Assembly (NCBI GenBank): GCA_023256455.1
Contig: JAGDXN010000005.1
Location: 4,127-20,872 of the forward strand
Length of the DNA stretch: 16,746 bases
Reading direction: 5' to 3'
From: Cuniculiplasma sp.
Lineage (GTDB): Archaea; Thermoplasmatota; Thermoplasmata; Thermoplasmatales; Thermoplasmataceae
Each line of letters starts with the position of its first letter. The first letter of the stretch is position 1. Below the pieces are notes generated by a model that saw nothing but the letters and a program-made list of their open reading frames with translations, was not told the DNA's origin and searched no databases. The translations under genes and the position numbers were made by a program. This document shows positions 7,295-14,193 of this stretch, one piece after another.

Positions 7295-7656
7295 GGTATT
7301 TTACAAAGATCGCATATTAATCCTTTATTCTGTAAAAGTTCATGATTTAATATACAAACTGATATTTTTTTTAAACTTTGTCATAAATGGCTCACTGCCT
7401 ATTATTTTAATTAATGATGAGTCTATTTGTCATAAATCATTTCCCGCCAAGCAGAATTTTCAGGCAAAAATCTTAAAAATTCGCATTCCAGCAGTCAATA
7501 TTTATTCGAGGCATTTTCCCCAATCCATGTGTTTTACATCTTTCTTAATAATGGAATCAATTTCATTGTATTACGTTCCAGAAACTTATAAAGCATCATC
7601 TGAAAATAAGAAATGCAAAAAATAAATTAAAATTACTTAAAATTCCAATGTTACGA
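7295..7656. other. Intergenic stretch 3' of tRNA-Gly
   Basis: 362 nt of AT-rich DNA. A plus-strand ORF across most of it (7293-7625) has low-complexity, chance-like composition and I do not accept it. On the minus strand, 7502-7567 reads as a plausible protein C-terminus (EIDSIIKKDVKHMDWGK) ending in TAA, and an overlapping frame just upstream contains LYKFLERN; together they resemble a frameshifted remnant. TTTGTCATAAAT occurs twice (7377-7388 and 7426-7437). I saw no copy of the tRNA 3' end that would mark an attachment site. Confidence 0.4.
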
Positions 7657-7729
7657 TGCGGGTGCCGGGATTTGGACCCGAGGCACGAGCTTGGCAAGCT
7701 CGCGTGTTACCAGGCTACACCACACCCGC
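7657..7729 (-). tRNA. tRNA-Gly (anticodon GCC)
   Basis: Full cloverleaf on the minus strand: 7-bp acceptor GCGGGTG/CACCCGC, D stem GTGT/ACAC, anticodon stem CGAGC/GCTCG around loop TTGCCAA (anticodon at 7695-7693), 4-nt variable loop, T stem TCGGG/CCCGG with one T-G pair and loop TCCAAAT, discriminator A. CCA is not encoded and no intron is visible. Confidence 0.96.
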
Positions 7730-7750
7730 CTTTATTGGGTATAATTCTTT

Positions 7751-7760
7751 TAGTAATAAA
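7751..7760 (-). promoter_or_regulatory. TATA box of tRNA-Gly
   Basis: TTTATTACTA on the minus strand is centred about 26 nt before the first base of the tRNA, the normal archaeal position. It lies between the nep1 stop and the tRNA, so the tRNA probably has its own promoter rather than depending on nep1 read-through. Confidence 0.5.
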
Positions 7761-7781
7761 TTTTAGGATAATTGCTTATGT

Positions 7782-8468
7782 TCAGAGCAGATCAAATTTT
7801 CTCTCAAAAGTGCTTATGGTTTCAGCAGCAATGGTCCATATGGTCAATTCCTCATGGAATATGGAATATGGGTGCATTTTCTCATAAACATTGCTCGTGA
7901 AATCCCCTTCGCTAAAACCACCAATGAAAACGCTGGCATCAAGGGAAAGTGGAATATCACTGGCCTTTATTTTTTCCCCTGACGGGCTCAATAGAACATT
8001 TTCGTATTTATCGCTTAACAGATTTTCCCAGGATCCATTTTCAATGGACAATAGGGTTTTTCCCTCCGGTGATTTTAAATCACCCTTTGCCAGGAGTTTT
8101 TCCATGAGTCCTGCAAACCTGTTATAGGATTTTGGTATCCTTGTCTCAGGGGCAATTCTTATTATCTGGTTATTTTTTGTGTGGATATTTACCCTCAACA
8201 TATTCTTCTTATTTAATATGGAATCCTGAGTAAAATTTAGCAATGTATGGAATATATCCGGCCTTCCCATTCTGTTGGACTTTCCTGGAAAAAACCTTTC
8301 AATCGCCCCATGCATATAGTTGGAGTCAAGAAGCATTTCGTCATATTTTTTGCCAAGATTTTTTGCAACTTTCCTGATCTGATAGTCATCCTGCATGATT
8401 TCCGGCACAAGTTCAAGTTCTGCGTCTATAATATTTAAAATAAGCACATTTCTTGAATTTATCAACAT
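7782..8468 (-). CDS. nep1: Ribosomal RNA small subunit pseudouridine N1-methyltransferase Nep1 (EMG1 family)
   Basis: SPOUT-class, SAM-dependent enzyme that methylates N1 of a pseudouridine in helix 35 of 16S rRNA and assists small-subunit assembly; family members act as dimers with a knotted C-terminal SAM site. 228 aa, the usual length. Signatures: LNIIDAELELVPE (11-23), RMGRPDIFHTLLN (66-78), LRVNIHT (91-97), APETRIPKSYNRFAGLMEKLL (106 onward), then FIGGFSEGDF of the SAM-binding knot and a final ISTFERKFDLL. Arg66, Arg69 and Asp71 match the conserved RxGRPD rRNA-binding/catalytic segment. ATG at 8468 is preceded by a TATA-like GTTTATATG about 20 nt upstream. It diverges from tRNA-His and lies upstream of tRNA-Gly on the same strand. 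Confidence 0.94.
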   Translation of the reverse strand: MLINSRNVLILNIIDAELELVPEIMQDDYQIRKVAKNLGKKYDEMLLDSNYMHGAIERFFPGKSNRMGRPDIFHTLLNFTQDSILNKKNMLRVNIHTKNNQIIRIAPETRIPKSYNRFAGLMEKLLAKGDLKSPEGKTLLSIENGSWENLLSDKYENVLLSPSGEKIKASDIPLSLDASVFIGGFSEGDFTSNVYEKMHPYSIFHEELTIWTIAAETISTFERKFDLL

Positions 8469-8483
8469 TATTTATCCTTTTAG

Positions 8484-8492
8484 CATATAAAC
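8484..8492 (-). promoter_or_regulatory. TATA-like box of nep1
   Basis: GTTTATATG on the minus strand, roughly 20 nt (centre) before the nep1 ATG. Spacing is slightly short but acceptable for a near-leaderless start. Confidence 0.4.
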
Positions 8493-8515
8493 AAATCCAG
8501 TCCACAGAGAAATGA

Positions 8516-8528
8516 TTAATATATATTG
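8516..8528 (+). promoter_or_regulatory. TATA box of tRNA-His
   Basis: TTAATATATATTG is centred 26 nt before the encoded G-1 at 8548, which predicts transcription starting at or near the G-1 base. It lies back to back with the nep1 promoter. Confidence 0.55.
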
Positions 8529-8547
8529 TATAATTCAGGAAGCAGAT

Positions 8548-8620
8548 GGCCGGGTTGGGGTAGGGGATATCCTTGGGGACTGTGGATCCCCGGACCCGGG
8601 TTCAATTCCCGGACCCGGCC
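8548..8620 (+). tRNA. tRNA-His (anticodon GTG), with encoded G-1
   Basis: Acceptor GCCGGGT/ACCCGGC (8549-8555 with 8613-8619), D arm with GGGT...TCC, anticodon stem GGGGA/TCCCC around CTGTGGA (anticodon 8582-8584), variable loop GGAC, T stem CCGGG/CCCGG with loop TTCAATT. G at 8548 and C73 at 8620 form the G-1:C73 pair that identifies histidine tRNAs. CCA is not encoded. Confidence 0.96.
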
Positions 8621-8631
8621 TACCGAGGAAT

Positions 8632-8644
8632 CTTTACACTTTTT
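8632..8644 (+). terminator. T-rich terminator after tRNA-His
   Basis: CTTTACACTTTTT begins 12 nt after the tRNA 3' end. Archaeal RNA polymerase commonly terminates at short T-tracts without a hairpin; no hairpin is visible beyond the tRNA itself. Confidence 0.35.
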
Positions 8645-8744
8645 AAAAATCAGAGGGTAAAAATAATATTCTTGTATGTTTTTAGATCCCATTATGATTT
8701 TAAGGTTAGAATCCAATGAAAATTGGAAAATTTTCCTCGACGCA

Positions 8745-8758
8745 TTATTTTTAATTTT
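8745..8758 (+). promoter_or_regulatory. TATA-like box upstream of the decarboxylase gene
   Basis: TTATTTTTAATTTT is centred about 26 nt before the ATG at 8777. Transcription would then start at or near the 9-codon upstream ORF, leaving the decarboxylase start at 8813 as an internal, SD-dependent start on the same message. Confidence 0.35.
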
Positions 8759-8776
8759 GTTCTCAAAAGAAATAAT

Positions 8777-8806
8777 ATGATTGATGGATTCAGGGACTGG
8801 AGGTAA
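8777..8806 (+). CDS. Candidate upstream ORF (9 codons, MIDGFRDWR)
   Basis: ATG at the predicted transcript start, nine codons, TAA at 8804-8806. Its last codons form the GGAGGT Shine-Dalgarno of the following gene, and it is in the same frame as that gene, separated from it by TAA and TAG. It may be a leader peptide that couples or gates translation of the decarboxylase, or a chance ORF. A 34-codon ORF at 8676-8780 overlaps its ATG as ATGA but has no other support. Confidence 0.25.
   Translation: MIDGFRDWR
8799..8804 (+). promoter_or_regulatory. Shine-Dalgarno GGAGGT deciding the TTG start at 8813
   Basis: GGAGGT is a strong match to the archaeal SD and ends 8 nt before TTG 8813. The first ATG in frame (8849) has no such site, so TTG is the likely start. 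This is one of the strongest SD sequences in a window dominated by leaderless-looking genes. Confidence 0.65.
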
Positions 8807-8812
8807 AAATAG

Positions 8813-9916
8813 TTGAGGCTTTCCCTTTATAAAAAATATGGAGAGAGAATGGGAAATTATCTTGAGGAAAAGGGCGTTTTCCAGGTACCCGGAAAATATG
8901 ATTCAGATCCAGAGGAGGGAAAGATATGGTTATCCCATTCCTATCCGATCAAGGCATTCGAAAAGTTTCTCGGATATTATGATAAAGAGGAGAGAATTGC
9001 ATACAACCCATCCATATCCTTCAACACAGATTTTTCATACTGTCTTGCGGCCTGCGAATATTCAAAAAATCCCGGTCAAGACAGGGTTATTATGGATGAT
9101 TCTGAAAATGAGATATACAGTAAGAAGGCAGATTTCGCCCTGAAGAAGTTCAGGCGCGACTATGCCATAAGGGGGAGTTTCCGCTTTTTCATAAGGAGAT
9201 ACAGGAAATACTCAAGGGCAAAGGGGATGAGCGAGTCTTCGGAGGTTGCAGCAGCCGTAAGCAAGGCATTGATTTCCTGCTCATTCAATGGCCAGGCCGA
9301 TGGTGATGGTGGCCTTCAGTCAAGGTATGCCAGGTATGTTTCCGGCTCAGGAACAAGGGCAGTATTCCAGGGTATTTCCATGTGGCTATCCTATCCCGGA
9401 ATGGACAGGGATAAATGTATTGCGGGAAAGATTGGGGAATCTCCAGATAAATTTTATTATGGAATTTTTCCCAAGGACCTTCAATCACCAACGGACAGGG
9501 CCCACAGTGCCGCTGTTCAATCTCCCCTATATGAGGGCTGGATTAATGACAAGTATAAATTCCTGAACAAAATTGTTGATAGGGATTTTTCCCCGGATAT
9601 TCTCTTTGAAAGGTCATCCATGGATATGCTGAGACTGAATTCAGTTCTGATGTCATCGGGCATAATCATCCAGACGCCTGAAAGCCTGAAAATTCTAACA
9701 AAGGCGATCCAGTTCAGGGAAAAAAATCCAGACTTTTACTTCACGTCAGACACTGGCCCATCAATTTTAATTGCATCAAAAAGTAAATCCTTACTTGAGG
9801 AGTTCAGGGAAAACATAAATGATCCCTTTATAGAGGGGAGTTTCAAATATGATCAGCATATTAATAAAATGAATGAATTCAAAAGAGAATCGGAGGAATT
9901 TTTCAATTCCCTCTGA
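8813..9916 (+). CDS. Mevalonate-decarboxylase family protein, probably bisphosphomevalonate (mevalonate 3,5-bisphosphate) decarboxylase
   Basis: GHMP-superfamily enzyme of isoprenoid (archaeal lipid) synthesis. 367 aa, longer than the roughly 320-aa decarboxylases and mevalonate 3-kinases. Aligning by motif to diphosphomevalonate decarboxylase: SYPIKAFEKFLGYYD (Lys51, the KYWG lysine), NPSISFNTD (65-73), ESSEVAAAVSKAL (141-153, phosphate-loop helix), SGSGTRAVFQG (177-187, Arg182), AHSAAVQSPLYEGW (230-243) and SDTGPS (312-317, Asp313). The Asp/Lys/Arg decarboxylation triad is thus complete, which argues against mevalonate 3-kinase, where I expect it to be altered. In Thermoplasma the route runs mevalonate -> 3-phosphate -> 3,5-bisphosphate -> isopentenyl phosphate, and a homologue does the last step; I infer the same role. 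TTG start chosen from GGAGGT 8 nt upstream. Its 3' end overlaps the next, convergent gene by 14 nt. Confidence 0.82.
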   Translation: MRLSLYKKYGERMGNYLEEKGVFQVPGKYDSDPEEGKIWLSHSYPIKAFEKFLGYYDKEERIAYNPSISFNTDFSYCLAACEYSKNPGQDRVIMDDSENEIYSKKADFALKKFRRDYAIRGSFRFFIRRYRKYSRAKGMSESSEVAAAVSKALISCSFNGQADGDGGLQSRYARYVSGSGTRAVFQGISMWLSYPGMDRDKCIAGKIGESPDKFYYGIFPKDLQSPTDRAHSAAVQSPLYEGWINDKYKFLNKIVDRDFSPDILFERSSMDMLRLNSVLMSSGIIIQTPESLKILTKAIQFREKNPDFYFTSDTGPSILIASKSKSLLEEFRENINDPFIEGSFKYDQHINKMNEFKRESEEFFNSL

Positions 9917-10847
9917 ACTCTGGGAAAAGACATTCCGAAATTCTTGAATATTTTTCAGCCTTAAGTATCTCAGGTTCAAATTCCGCAGTTTCCTTCTGTG
10001 AAAGCCTGGATATGAGATTTTTCCTGAACATTCCGGGAATAATGATTCTGGAAATTGCTCTCCTTCTGTATACCGTGATCAGGTTGCTGTATATGGGTAT
10101 CCTCACATCCTGGAATTTTTTATATAAAATATCAATAAATGGCATTTCCAGGTCAGCCTCCACAATATTTGAATCGATTCTTATTTGATTCTTTGCATCT
10201 CCAGCCTGGCCATAAAAAATAGCCCTTCTTGTACCGCCTGTGACCATGCCCTTAATCTCTATATTGAGGTTTTCCATATTTTCCAATTTTAGATCGTGGT
10301 TAAAGGCGATCTCAAAAACGTATGGGTCATAATCTTCTATGAACCACTTTATGTATCCCCTAATATCGGTAAACTCACCAAGTCTTTCTATATTTAAATC
10401 AACAGGTTTTTCACTGGATATGATAAGGTTTGAAACCTCATCTGTCACTGCCCTGTTGAACCTGAAATGGAAAAAATGTGTTCCGTTCATAACATAGGAT
10501 ATATCGGGCACAATGGAAGGAATTTCAATGAGTTTTTTGAGAAATACATACTCACTGTAAATGGAACTTGATGCATAAAGGGTGTATATTCCGTTCACCT
10601 GCCTTGCACCATAAGTTTTGAGAAATATTTCGAGGTCTCTTTCGATTTTATCCTTAAAAAAGTAATACAGGAGGCCAAATTTGTTACCGTCGCCTATGGT
10701 AATGCATGGTATGTTCAGGTTAAGGCGCCTGCTCAGCTCTTCAACTGGAAAGGCACTGTAGTTTGAAAGTACCAGCTCCCTGTCCAGGGCATCTGGGGGT
10801 TGTATTTTCACGTCTGACATGTTATATTTCTGCACCCTATTACACAT
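9903..10847 (-). CDS. Conserved-looking hypothetical protein, about 305-314 aa
   Basis: Not recognised. The protein is soluble, with no signal peptide, membrane helix, Cys cluster or nucleotide-binding loop. It reads as mixed alpha/beta; residues 31-45 (FPVEELSRRLNLN) could be part of a helix-turn-helix, and the C-terminal 60 residues are basic and helical (YRRRAISRIIIPGMFRKNLISRL in part). The start is uncertain: ATG 10847 lies only about 13 nt from a TATA box (10852-10865), so the transcript probably begins near GTG 10835, making GTG 10835 or ATG 10820 better starts. It follows hom by 25 nt but seems to have its own promoter. The 3' end overlaps the convergent decarboxylase by 14 nt. A regulator is possible, but nothing proves it. 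Confidence 0.75.
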   Translation of the reverse strand: MCNRVQKYNMSDVKIQPPDALDRELVLSNYSAFPVEELSRRLNLNIPCITIGDGNKFGLLYYFFKDKIERDLEIFLKTYGARQVNGIYTLYASSSIYSEYVFLKKLIEIPSIVPDISYVMNGTHFFHFRFNRAVTDEVSNLIISSEKPVDLNIERLGEFTDIRGYIKWFIEDYDPYVFEIAFNHDLKLENMENLNIEIKGMVTGGTRRAIFYGQAGDAKNQIRIDSNIVEADLEMPFIDILYKKFQDVRIPIYSNLITVYRRRAISRIIIPGMFRKNLISRLSQKETAEFEPEILKAEKYSRISECLFPEFRGN

Positions 10848-10851
10848 AGAA

Positions 10852-10865
10852 CGAATATATATAAA
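10852..10865 (-). promoter_or_regulatory. TATA box of the gene ending at 9903
   Basis: TTTATATATATTCG on the minus strand. Counting about 26 nt from its centre puts the transcript start near 10835, at an in-frame GTG, downstream of the first ATG. It lies between this gene and the hom stop. Confidence 0.5.
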
Positions 10866-10872
10866 GATTAAA

Positions 10873-11787
10873 TCAAATATTGATTATATCACTTAATACG
10901 GCAGATGCCGTCTCCAGAGGGCCGTCGAACTCCTCAATCAGGGTGAGGTTTGCTCTTCCGTAGAAACCTATTTCTGCAGCCATTGCAGTGGGTGCCATTT
11001 TCAGAAAAGGATCATTTTCTTCCAGAATTTGAATGTCTGATTGTGCTTTAAATTCCCCATCATCGTTGATGGATACCAGAAGCATTGAGTTTTGCTCGAT
11101 TTTATTAAGATTGAGGCCACCATATTTGAAATCGCTCAGCCTGAATTTTTTTCCAAATAGTGAATTGCAAACTATTACTGCCTTTCTTGCCGAATCTTTC
11201 CCGGTAAGATCATCTGACATATCTGTCTCGGCAATTCCTAATCTTATGGCCTCCTCCTCAGCATCCTTTAAGGGTACTCCACTGTTTACCTTCTTTATTA
11301 TATAATTAGATGTAAGGTTGACAATACCCCTGAAGGATCTGACCTTAAAATATCCACATGATGCCCTCAGGGTGCTGAAAATTGGCAATCCTCCAGCAAC
11401 GGTTGCTTCATAAAGGATATGGCCATTTTCATTTTCGCATGATTGGAATATCTCAGGCCAGTAATTGGCAAGGCCAGACTTATTGGCAGTCACAACATTT
11501 TTTCCTTTCTGGAATTCAGAAATGTAACTTTCAAGTTCCATTCTTCCATCCCGGGATGCTGTCCTCAGGTCCACGAAAATATCATATTCTGCTCTTTCCC
11601 TATTCTTTCCAAATTTTTCTGGATTTTTAAGGAAGTTATCCACATCATTGTTCGTTAAATGATCACCGGAGATCATTCCTCTCCTGTTTTCAAGTCCGGT
11701 TATCCTCACACCAGTATTATATTGTTGAATCAGCCTTATGAGATTTCTCCCAACATTTCCCGTGCCTGATATGAAAACTCTTTTCAT
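10873..11787 (-). CDS. hom: Homoserine dehydrogenase
   Basis: Reduces aspartate semialdehyde to homoserine with NAD(P)H on the route to threonine, methionine and isoleucine. 304 aa, the short monofunctional form with neither aspartokinase fusion nor C-terminal ACT domain. Rossmann loop GTGNVG (8-13), VVTANKS with catalytic Lys103, [10 protein letters not shown] (127-136), [10 protein letters not shown] (154-163) and the signature ending [19 protein letters not shown] (Glu187, Asp193, Asp198, Lys202), matching the family's AExDP..D..G.D...K pattern. The ATG overlaps the gyrA stop as ATGA, and GGTG in the end of gyrA lies 5 nt before the start, so it is translated from the gyrase message. Lack of an ACT domain suggests no direct feedback site. 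Confidence 0.93.
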   Translation of the reverse strand: MKRVFISGTGNVGRNLIRLIQQYNTGVRITGLENRRGMISGDHLTNNDVDNFLKNPEKFGKNRERAEYDIFVDLRTASRDGRMELESYISEFQKGKNVVTANKSGLANYWPEIFQSCENENGHILYEATVAGGLPIFSTLRASCGYFKVRSFRGIVNLTSNYIIKKVNSGVPLKDAEEEAIRLGIAETDMSDDLTGKDSARKAVIVCNSLFGKKFRLSDFKYGGLNLNKIEQNSMLLVSINDDGEFKAQSDIQILEENDPFLKMAPTAMAAEIGFYGRANLTLIEEFDGPLETASAVLSDIINI

Positions 11788-14183
11788 TTCTCCACCATTG
11801 AATCAACCTTTCCGGCAGATATGACCTCATCACTCTCATCCAGGTTTATGAGTTTTACACCCTGCGAATTTCTGCTCAATTCTCTTACAGTATCCACATC
11901 TATTCTTATTGTCTGCTCATTCTTTGTCATTATGATAAGTTCATCTCCGTCGCTGACAGGTATGGCAGCAACAACATTTCCGGTCCTTTCAGTTATTTTC
12001 ATTATCTTCACACCCGAAGAGCCACGGTGATGCACTGGGAAACTCTCTTCCGATGTTCTCTTGCCGATTCCCCTGGACGATATGGTAAGTATATCCTGTC
12101 CATCTTCCACAGGGAAGGCCTTGAGCACATATTCCTTCTCTCCAAGCCTTATGGATTTGACACCTCTTGAACTTCTGCCCGTTGGTCTCATTTCCACAGA
12201 CTGGAATCTTGCAGCCTTTCCGGTATCTGAAACAACTATTATGTCTCTTTCACCCTCTATGAAGAACACTGAGGCCAGTTCATCATCTTCATCCAGTGAA
12301 ATGGCTCTTATTCCGTTTGCCCTGACATTCTGGAATTCTGAGAAGGATGTCTTCTTAATGAAACCCATCCTGGTGGCAAGAATGAGATATCCCGAGGAGT
12401 TCTCATTTCCCCTCATCATATCTGTAATTCTTTCCCCTTCTCCCAGTTTCAATATGGCCGATCCGATGACGCCCACACCTTTTCTGCTTTTGCTCTCAAT
12501 TCCGTAAGCCTTCATTGAGTACATTTTTCCAGTGTTTGTGAAAAAAAGTACAGGATCATGGGAACTGCAATAAACTATGGATCTTACCTGATCCTCATTG
12601 CGTACAGTTGTCTGAACACCCTTGCCGCCACGTTTTTGCGACCTGTATTCATCAAGTGTAACTCTCTTGAGGAATCCCTTTTCTGTAAGAATAATTACGC
12701 TCTCTTCCCTTGGAATTGCGTCCTCGTCCCTTATGCTCTCCAGTTCTCCAAATTCTACCTTTGTCCTTCTTTCATCCCCATACTTTTTCATTATTTCGTT
12801 GACTTCAGAGATCAGTATTTCCTTTCTCTTATCTTCAGATGAAATTATGACATCAAGCCTCTTTATTTCCTCCCTTGTTTCCTCCAGTTCCTTCTCTATC
12901 TTGCCGACTTCAAGGGTGGTCAATCTCTGCAATCTCGTATCAAGAATGGCATCTGCCTGCTTATCTGATAGTGAGAACTCATCCATGAGAGATTTCTTTG
13001 CCTCTGGGCCATCCCTGCTTTTTCTGATTATTTCGATTACCCTGTCTATATTTGTCAGGGCAATATGCAATCCCTCCAGAATATGCTCCCTTTCCTTTAG
13101 TTTTCTTGATGTGTATACACTTCTTTTAAGAATTATTCCCAGCCTGTGCTTTATGTAACTTGTTATTAAACCCTTCAGATTCATCTGCTTTGGCTGGTTA
13201 TCCTCCAGAACCAGGTTTATTATGCTTATGCTCTGCTCCAGCTCTGTGTGCATGTAAAGTCTGTTTAATATGAGGCTCTTCATCTCCTCATCCTTGATTT
13301 TAATGACGATCCTCATGCCTTCCCTGTTGCTTTCGTCCTTTATGTCCGATATTCCATCTATAATTTCGTTATTTATCTTTTTGACAAGATTTTCAAGGAA
13401 GTTTGATTTGTTTACACCATAGGGAAGGCTTGTGATTATGATTCTTTTCTTCTCTTCAAGCAACACTTCCCCGCGGCATTTTACCTTTCCCCTGCCGGTC
13501 TCATAGGCAGAAATGAGGTCATTATTGAACCATATTATGCCTCCACCAGGAAAATCAGGCCCCTTAACAATCTTCAAAAGTTCTCCTATGCTTATTTCAT
13601 CATTTTTAACAGTTTCAATTATTGCCTTTCCAATCTCATTGAGATTGTGTGAAAGCATGTTTGTTGCCATTCCCACGGCAATCCCTGATCCACCGTTAAT
13701 CAGGAGATTTGGTATGCTTGAGGGAAGATATACAGGCTCCTCTAGAGTACCGTCAAAATTAAGCATAAAGGGCACAGTCTCCTTATCTATATCGTCTAAC
13801 ATTGCCTCAGAAAGGCTGTTCATCCTTGCCTCTGTATACCTCATGGCAGCAGGAGCGTCTCCGTCGATGGATCCGAAGTTCCCCTGTCCATCTATCAATG
13901 GATATCTAAGAGAAAACTCCTGGGCCATCCTTGCCATTGCGTCATATATGGCGCTGTCACCATGGGGATGGTACTTACCCATCGCCTCCCCAACAATCCT
14001 TGCAGATTTTTTATATGGCTTGTCTCTTGTGAAGCCATTTTCATACATGGAATACAATATTCTTCTCTGCACAGGCTTCAAGCCATCCCTTACATCAGGT
14101 ATGGCCCTGCTCACAATAACACTCATTGCATATTCTAAATACGATTTTTTAATTTCATTCTCTATGGGCCTTGTTGAATCCAT
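11784..14183 (-). CDS. gyrA: DNA gyrase subunit A
   Basis: Breakage-reunion subunit of type IIA DNA gyrase; with GyrB it introduces negative supercoils. 799 aa. N-terminal domain with [20 protein letters not shown] (25-44), [18 protein letters not shown] (71-88) and [11 protein letters not shown]...[10 protein letters not shown] with catalytic Tyr116. The C-terminal beta-pinwheel carries the GyrA box QKRGGKG (516-522), which marks a true gyrase rather than topoisomerase IV. Ser77 and Asp81 match the quinolone-contact Ser83/Asp87 of E. coli. There is no long acidic C-terminal tail. It starts 8 nt after gyrB, with AGGTGAT overlapping the gyrB stop, and its own stop overlaps the hom start. The whole protein looks bacterial, in line with the known bacterial origin of gyrase in Thermoplasmatales. 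Confidence 0.97.
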   Translation of the reverse strand: MDSTRPIENEIKKSYLEYAMSVIVSRAIPDVRDGLKPVQRRILYSMYENGFTRDKPYKKSARIVGEAMGKYHPHGDSAIYDAMARMAQEFSLRYPLIDGQGNFGSIDGDAPAAMRYTEARMNSLSEAMLDDIDKETVPFMLNFDGTLEEPVYLPSSIPNLLINGGSGIAVGMATNMLSHNLNEIGKAIIETVKNDEISIGELLKIVKGPDFPGGGIIWFNNDLISAYETGRGKVKCRGEVLLEEKKRIIITSLPYGVNKSNFLENLVKKINNEIIDGISDIKDESNREGMRIVIKIKDEEMKSLILNRLYMHTELEQSISIINLVLEDNQPKQMNLKGLITSYIKHRLGIILKRSVYTSRKLKEREHILEGLHIALTNIDRVIEIIRKSRDGPEAKKSLMDEFSLSDKQADAILDTRLQRLTTLEVGKIEKELEETREEIKRLDVIISSEDKRKEILISEVNEIMKKYGDERRTKVEFGELESIRDEDAIPREESVIILTEKGFLKRVTLDEYRSQKRGGKGVQTTVRNEDQVRSIVYCSSHDPVLFFTNTGKMYSMKAYGIESKSRKGVGVIGSAILKLGEGERITDMMRGNENSSGYLILATRMGFIKKTSFSEFQNVRANGIRAISLDEDDELASVFFIEGERDIIVVSDTGKAARFQSVEMRPTGRSSRGVKSIRLGEKEYVLKAFPVEDGQDILTISSRGIGKRTSEESFPVHHRGSSGVKIMKITERTGNVVAAIPVSDGDELIIMTKNEQTIRIDVDTVRELSRNSQGVKLINLDESDEVISAGKVDSMVEK

Positions 14184-14186
14184 TTA

Positions 14187-14193
14187 ATCACCT
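14187..14193 (-). promoter_or_regulatory. Shine-Dalgarno AGGTGAT of gyrA, overlapping the gyrB stop
   Basis: AGGTGAT is a full match to the archaeal SD core. It begins within the TAG stop of gyrB and its GGTG ends 5 nt before the gyrA ATG, so ribosomes finishing gyrB can reinitiate at gyrA, helping to balance the two subunits. Confidence 0.7.

Noticed and set aside
7377..7437. Two copies of TTTGTCATAAAT as a possible regulator site or start of a repeat array
   Set aside because: Only two copies, AT-rich, no nearby promoter and no regular spacing; not a CRISPR. I saw no CRISPR array anywhere in the window.
7411..7470. ATGATGA at 7414-7420 as the C box of a C/D guide RNA
   Set aside because: No CTGA D box or C'/D' pair follows at a usable distance.
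7293..7625. 110-codon plus-strand ORF before tRNA-Gly
   Set aside because: Composition is what AT-rich noncoding DNA gives by chance (Ile/Phe/Leu/Lys-rich), with no SD, no motif and a start that overlaps the opposite small ORF in a palindromic CCATGG.
8516..8716. 66-codon minus-strand ORF
   Set aside because: It runs across tRNA-His in antisense; the GC-rich tRNA merely lacks stops in that frame.
13513..14187. 224-codon plus-strand ORF opposite gyrA
   Set aside because: Lies entirely antisense to the well-conserved gyrA N-terminal domain and has no family signature; long antisense ORFs are expected opposite this codon usage. The ORFs at 12061-12507 and 12622-13158 are rejected for the same reason.
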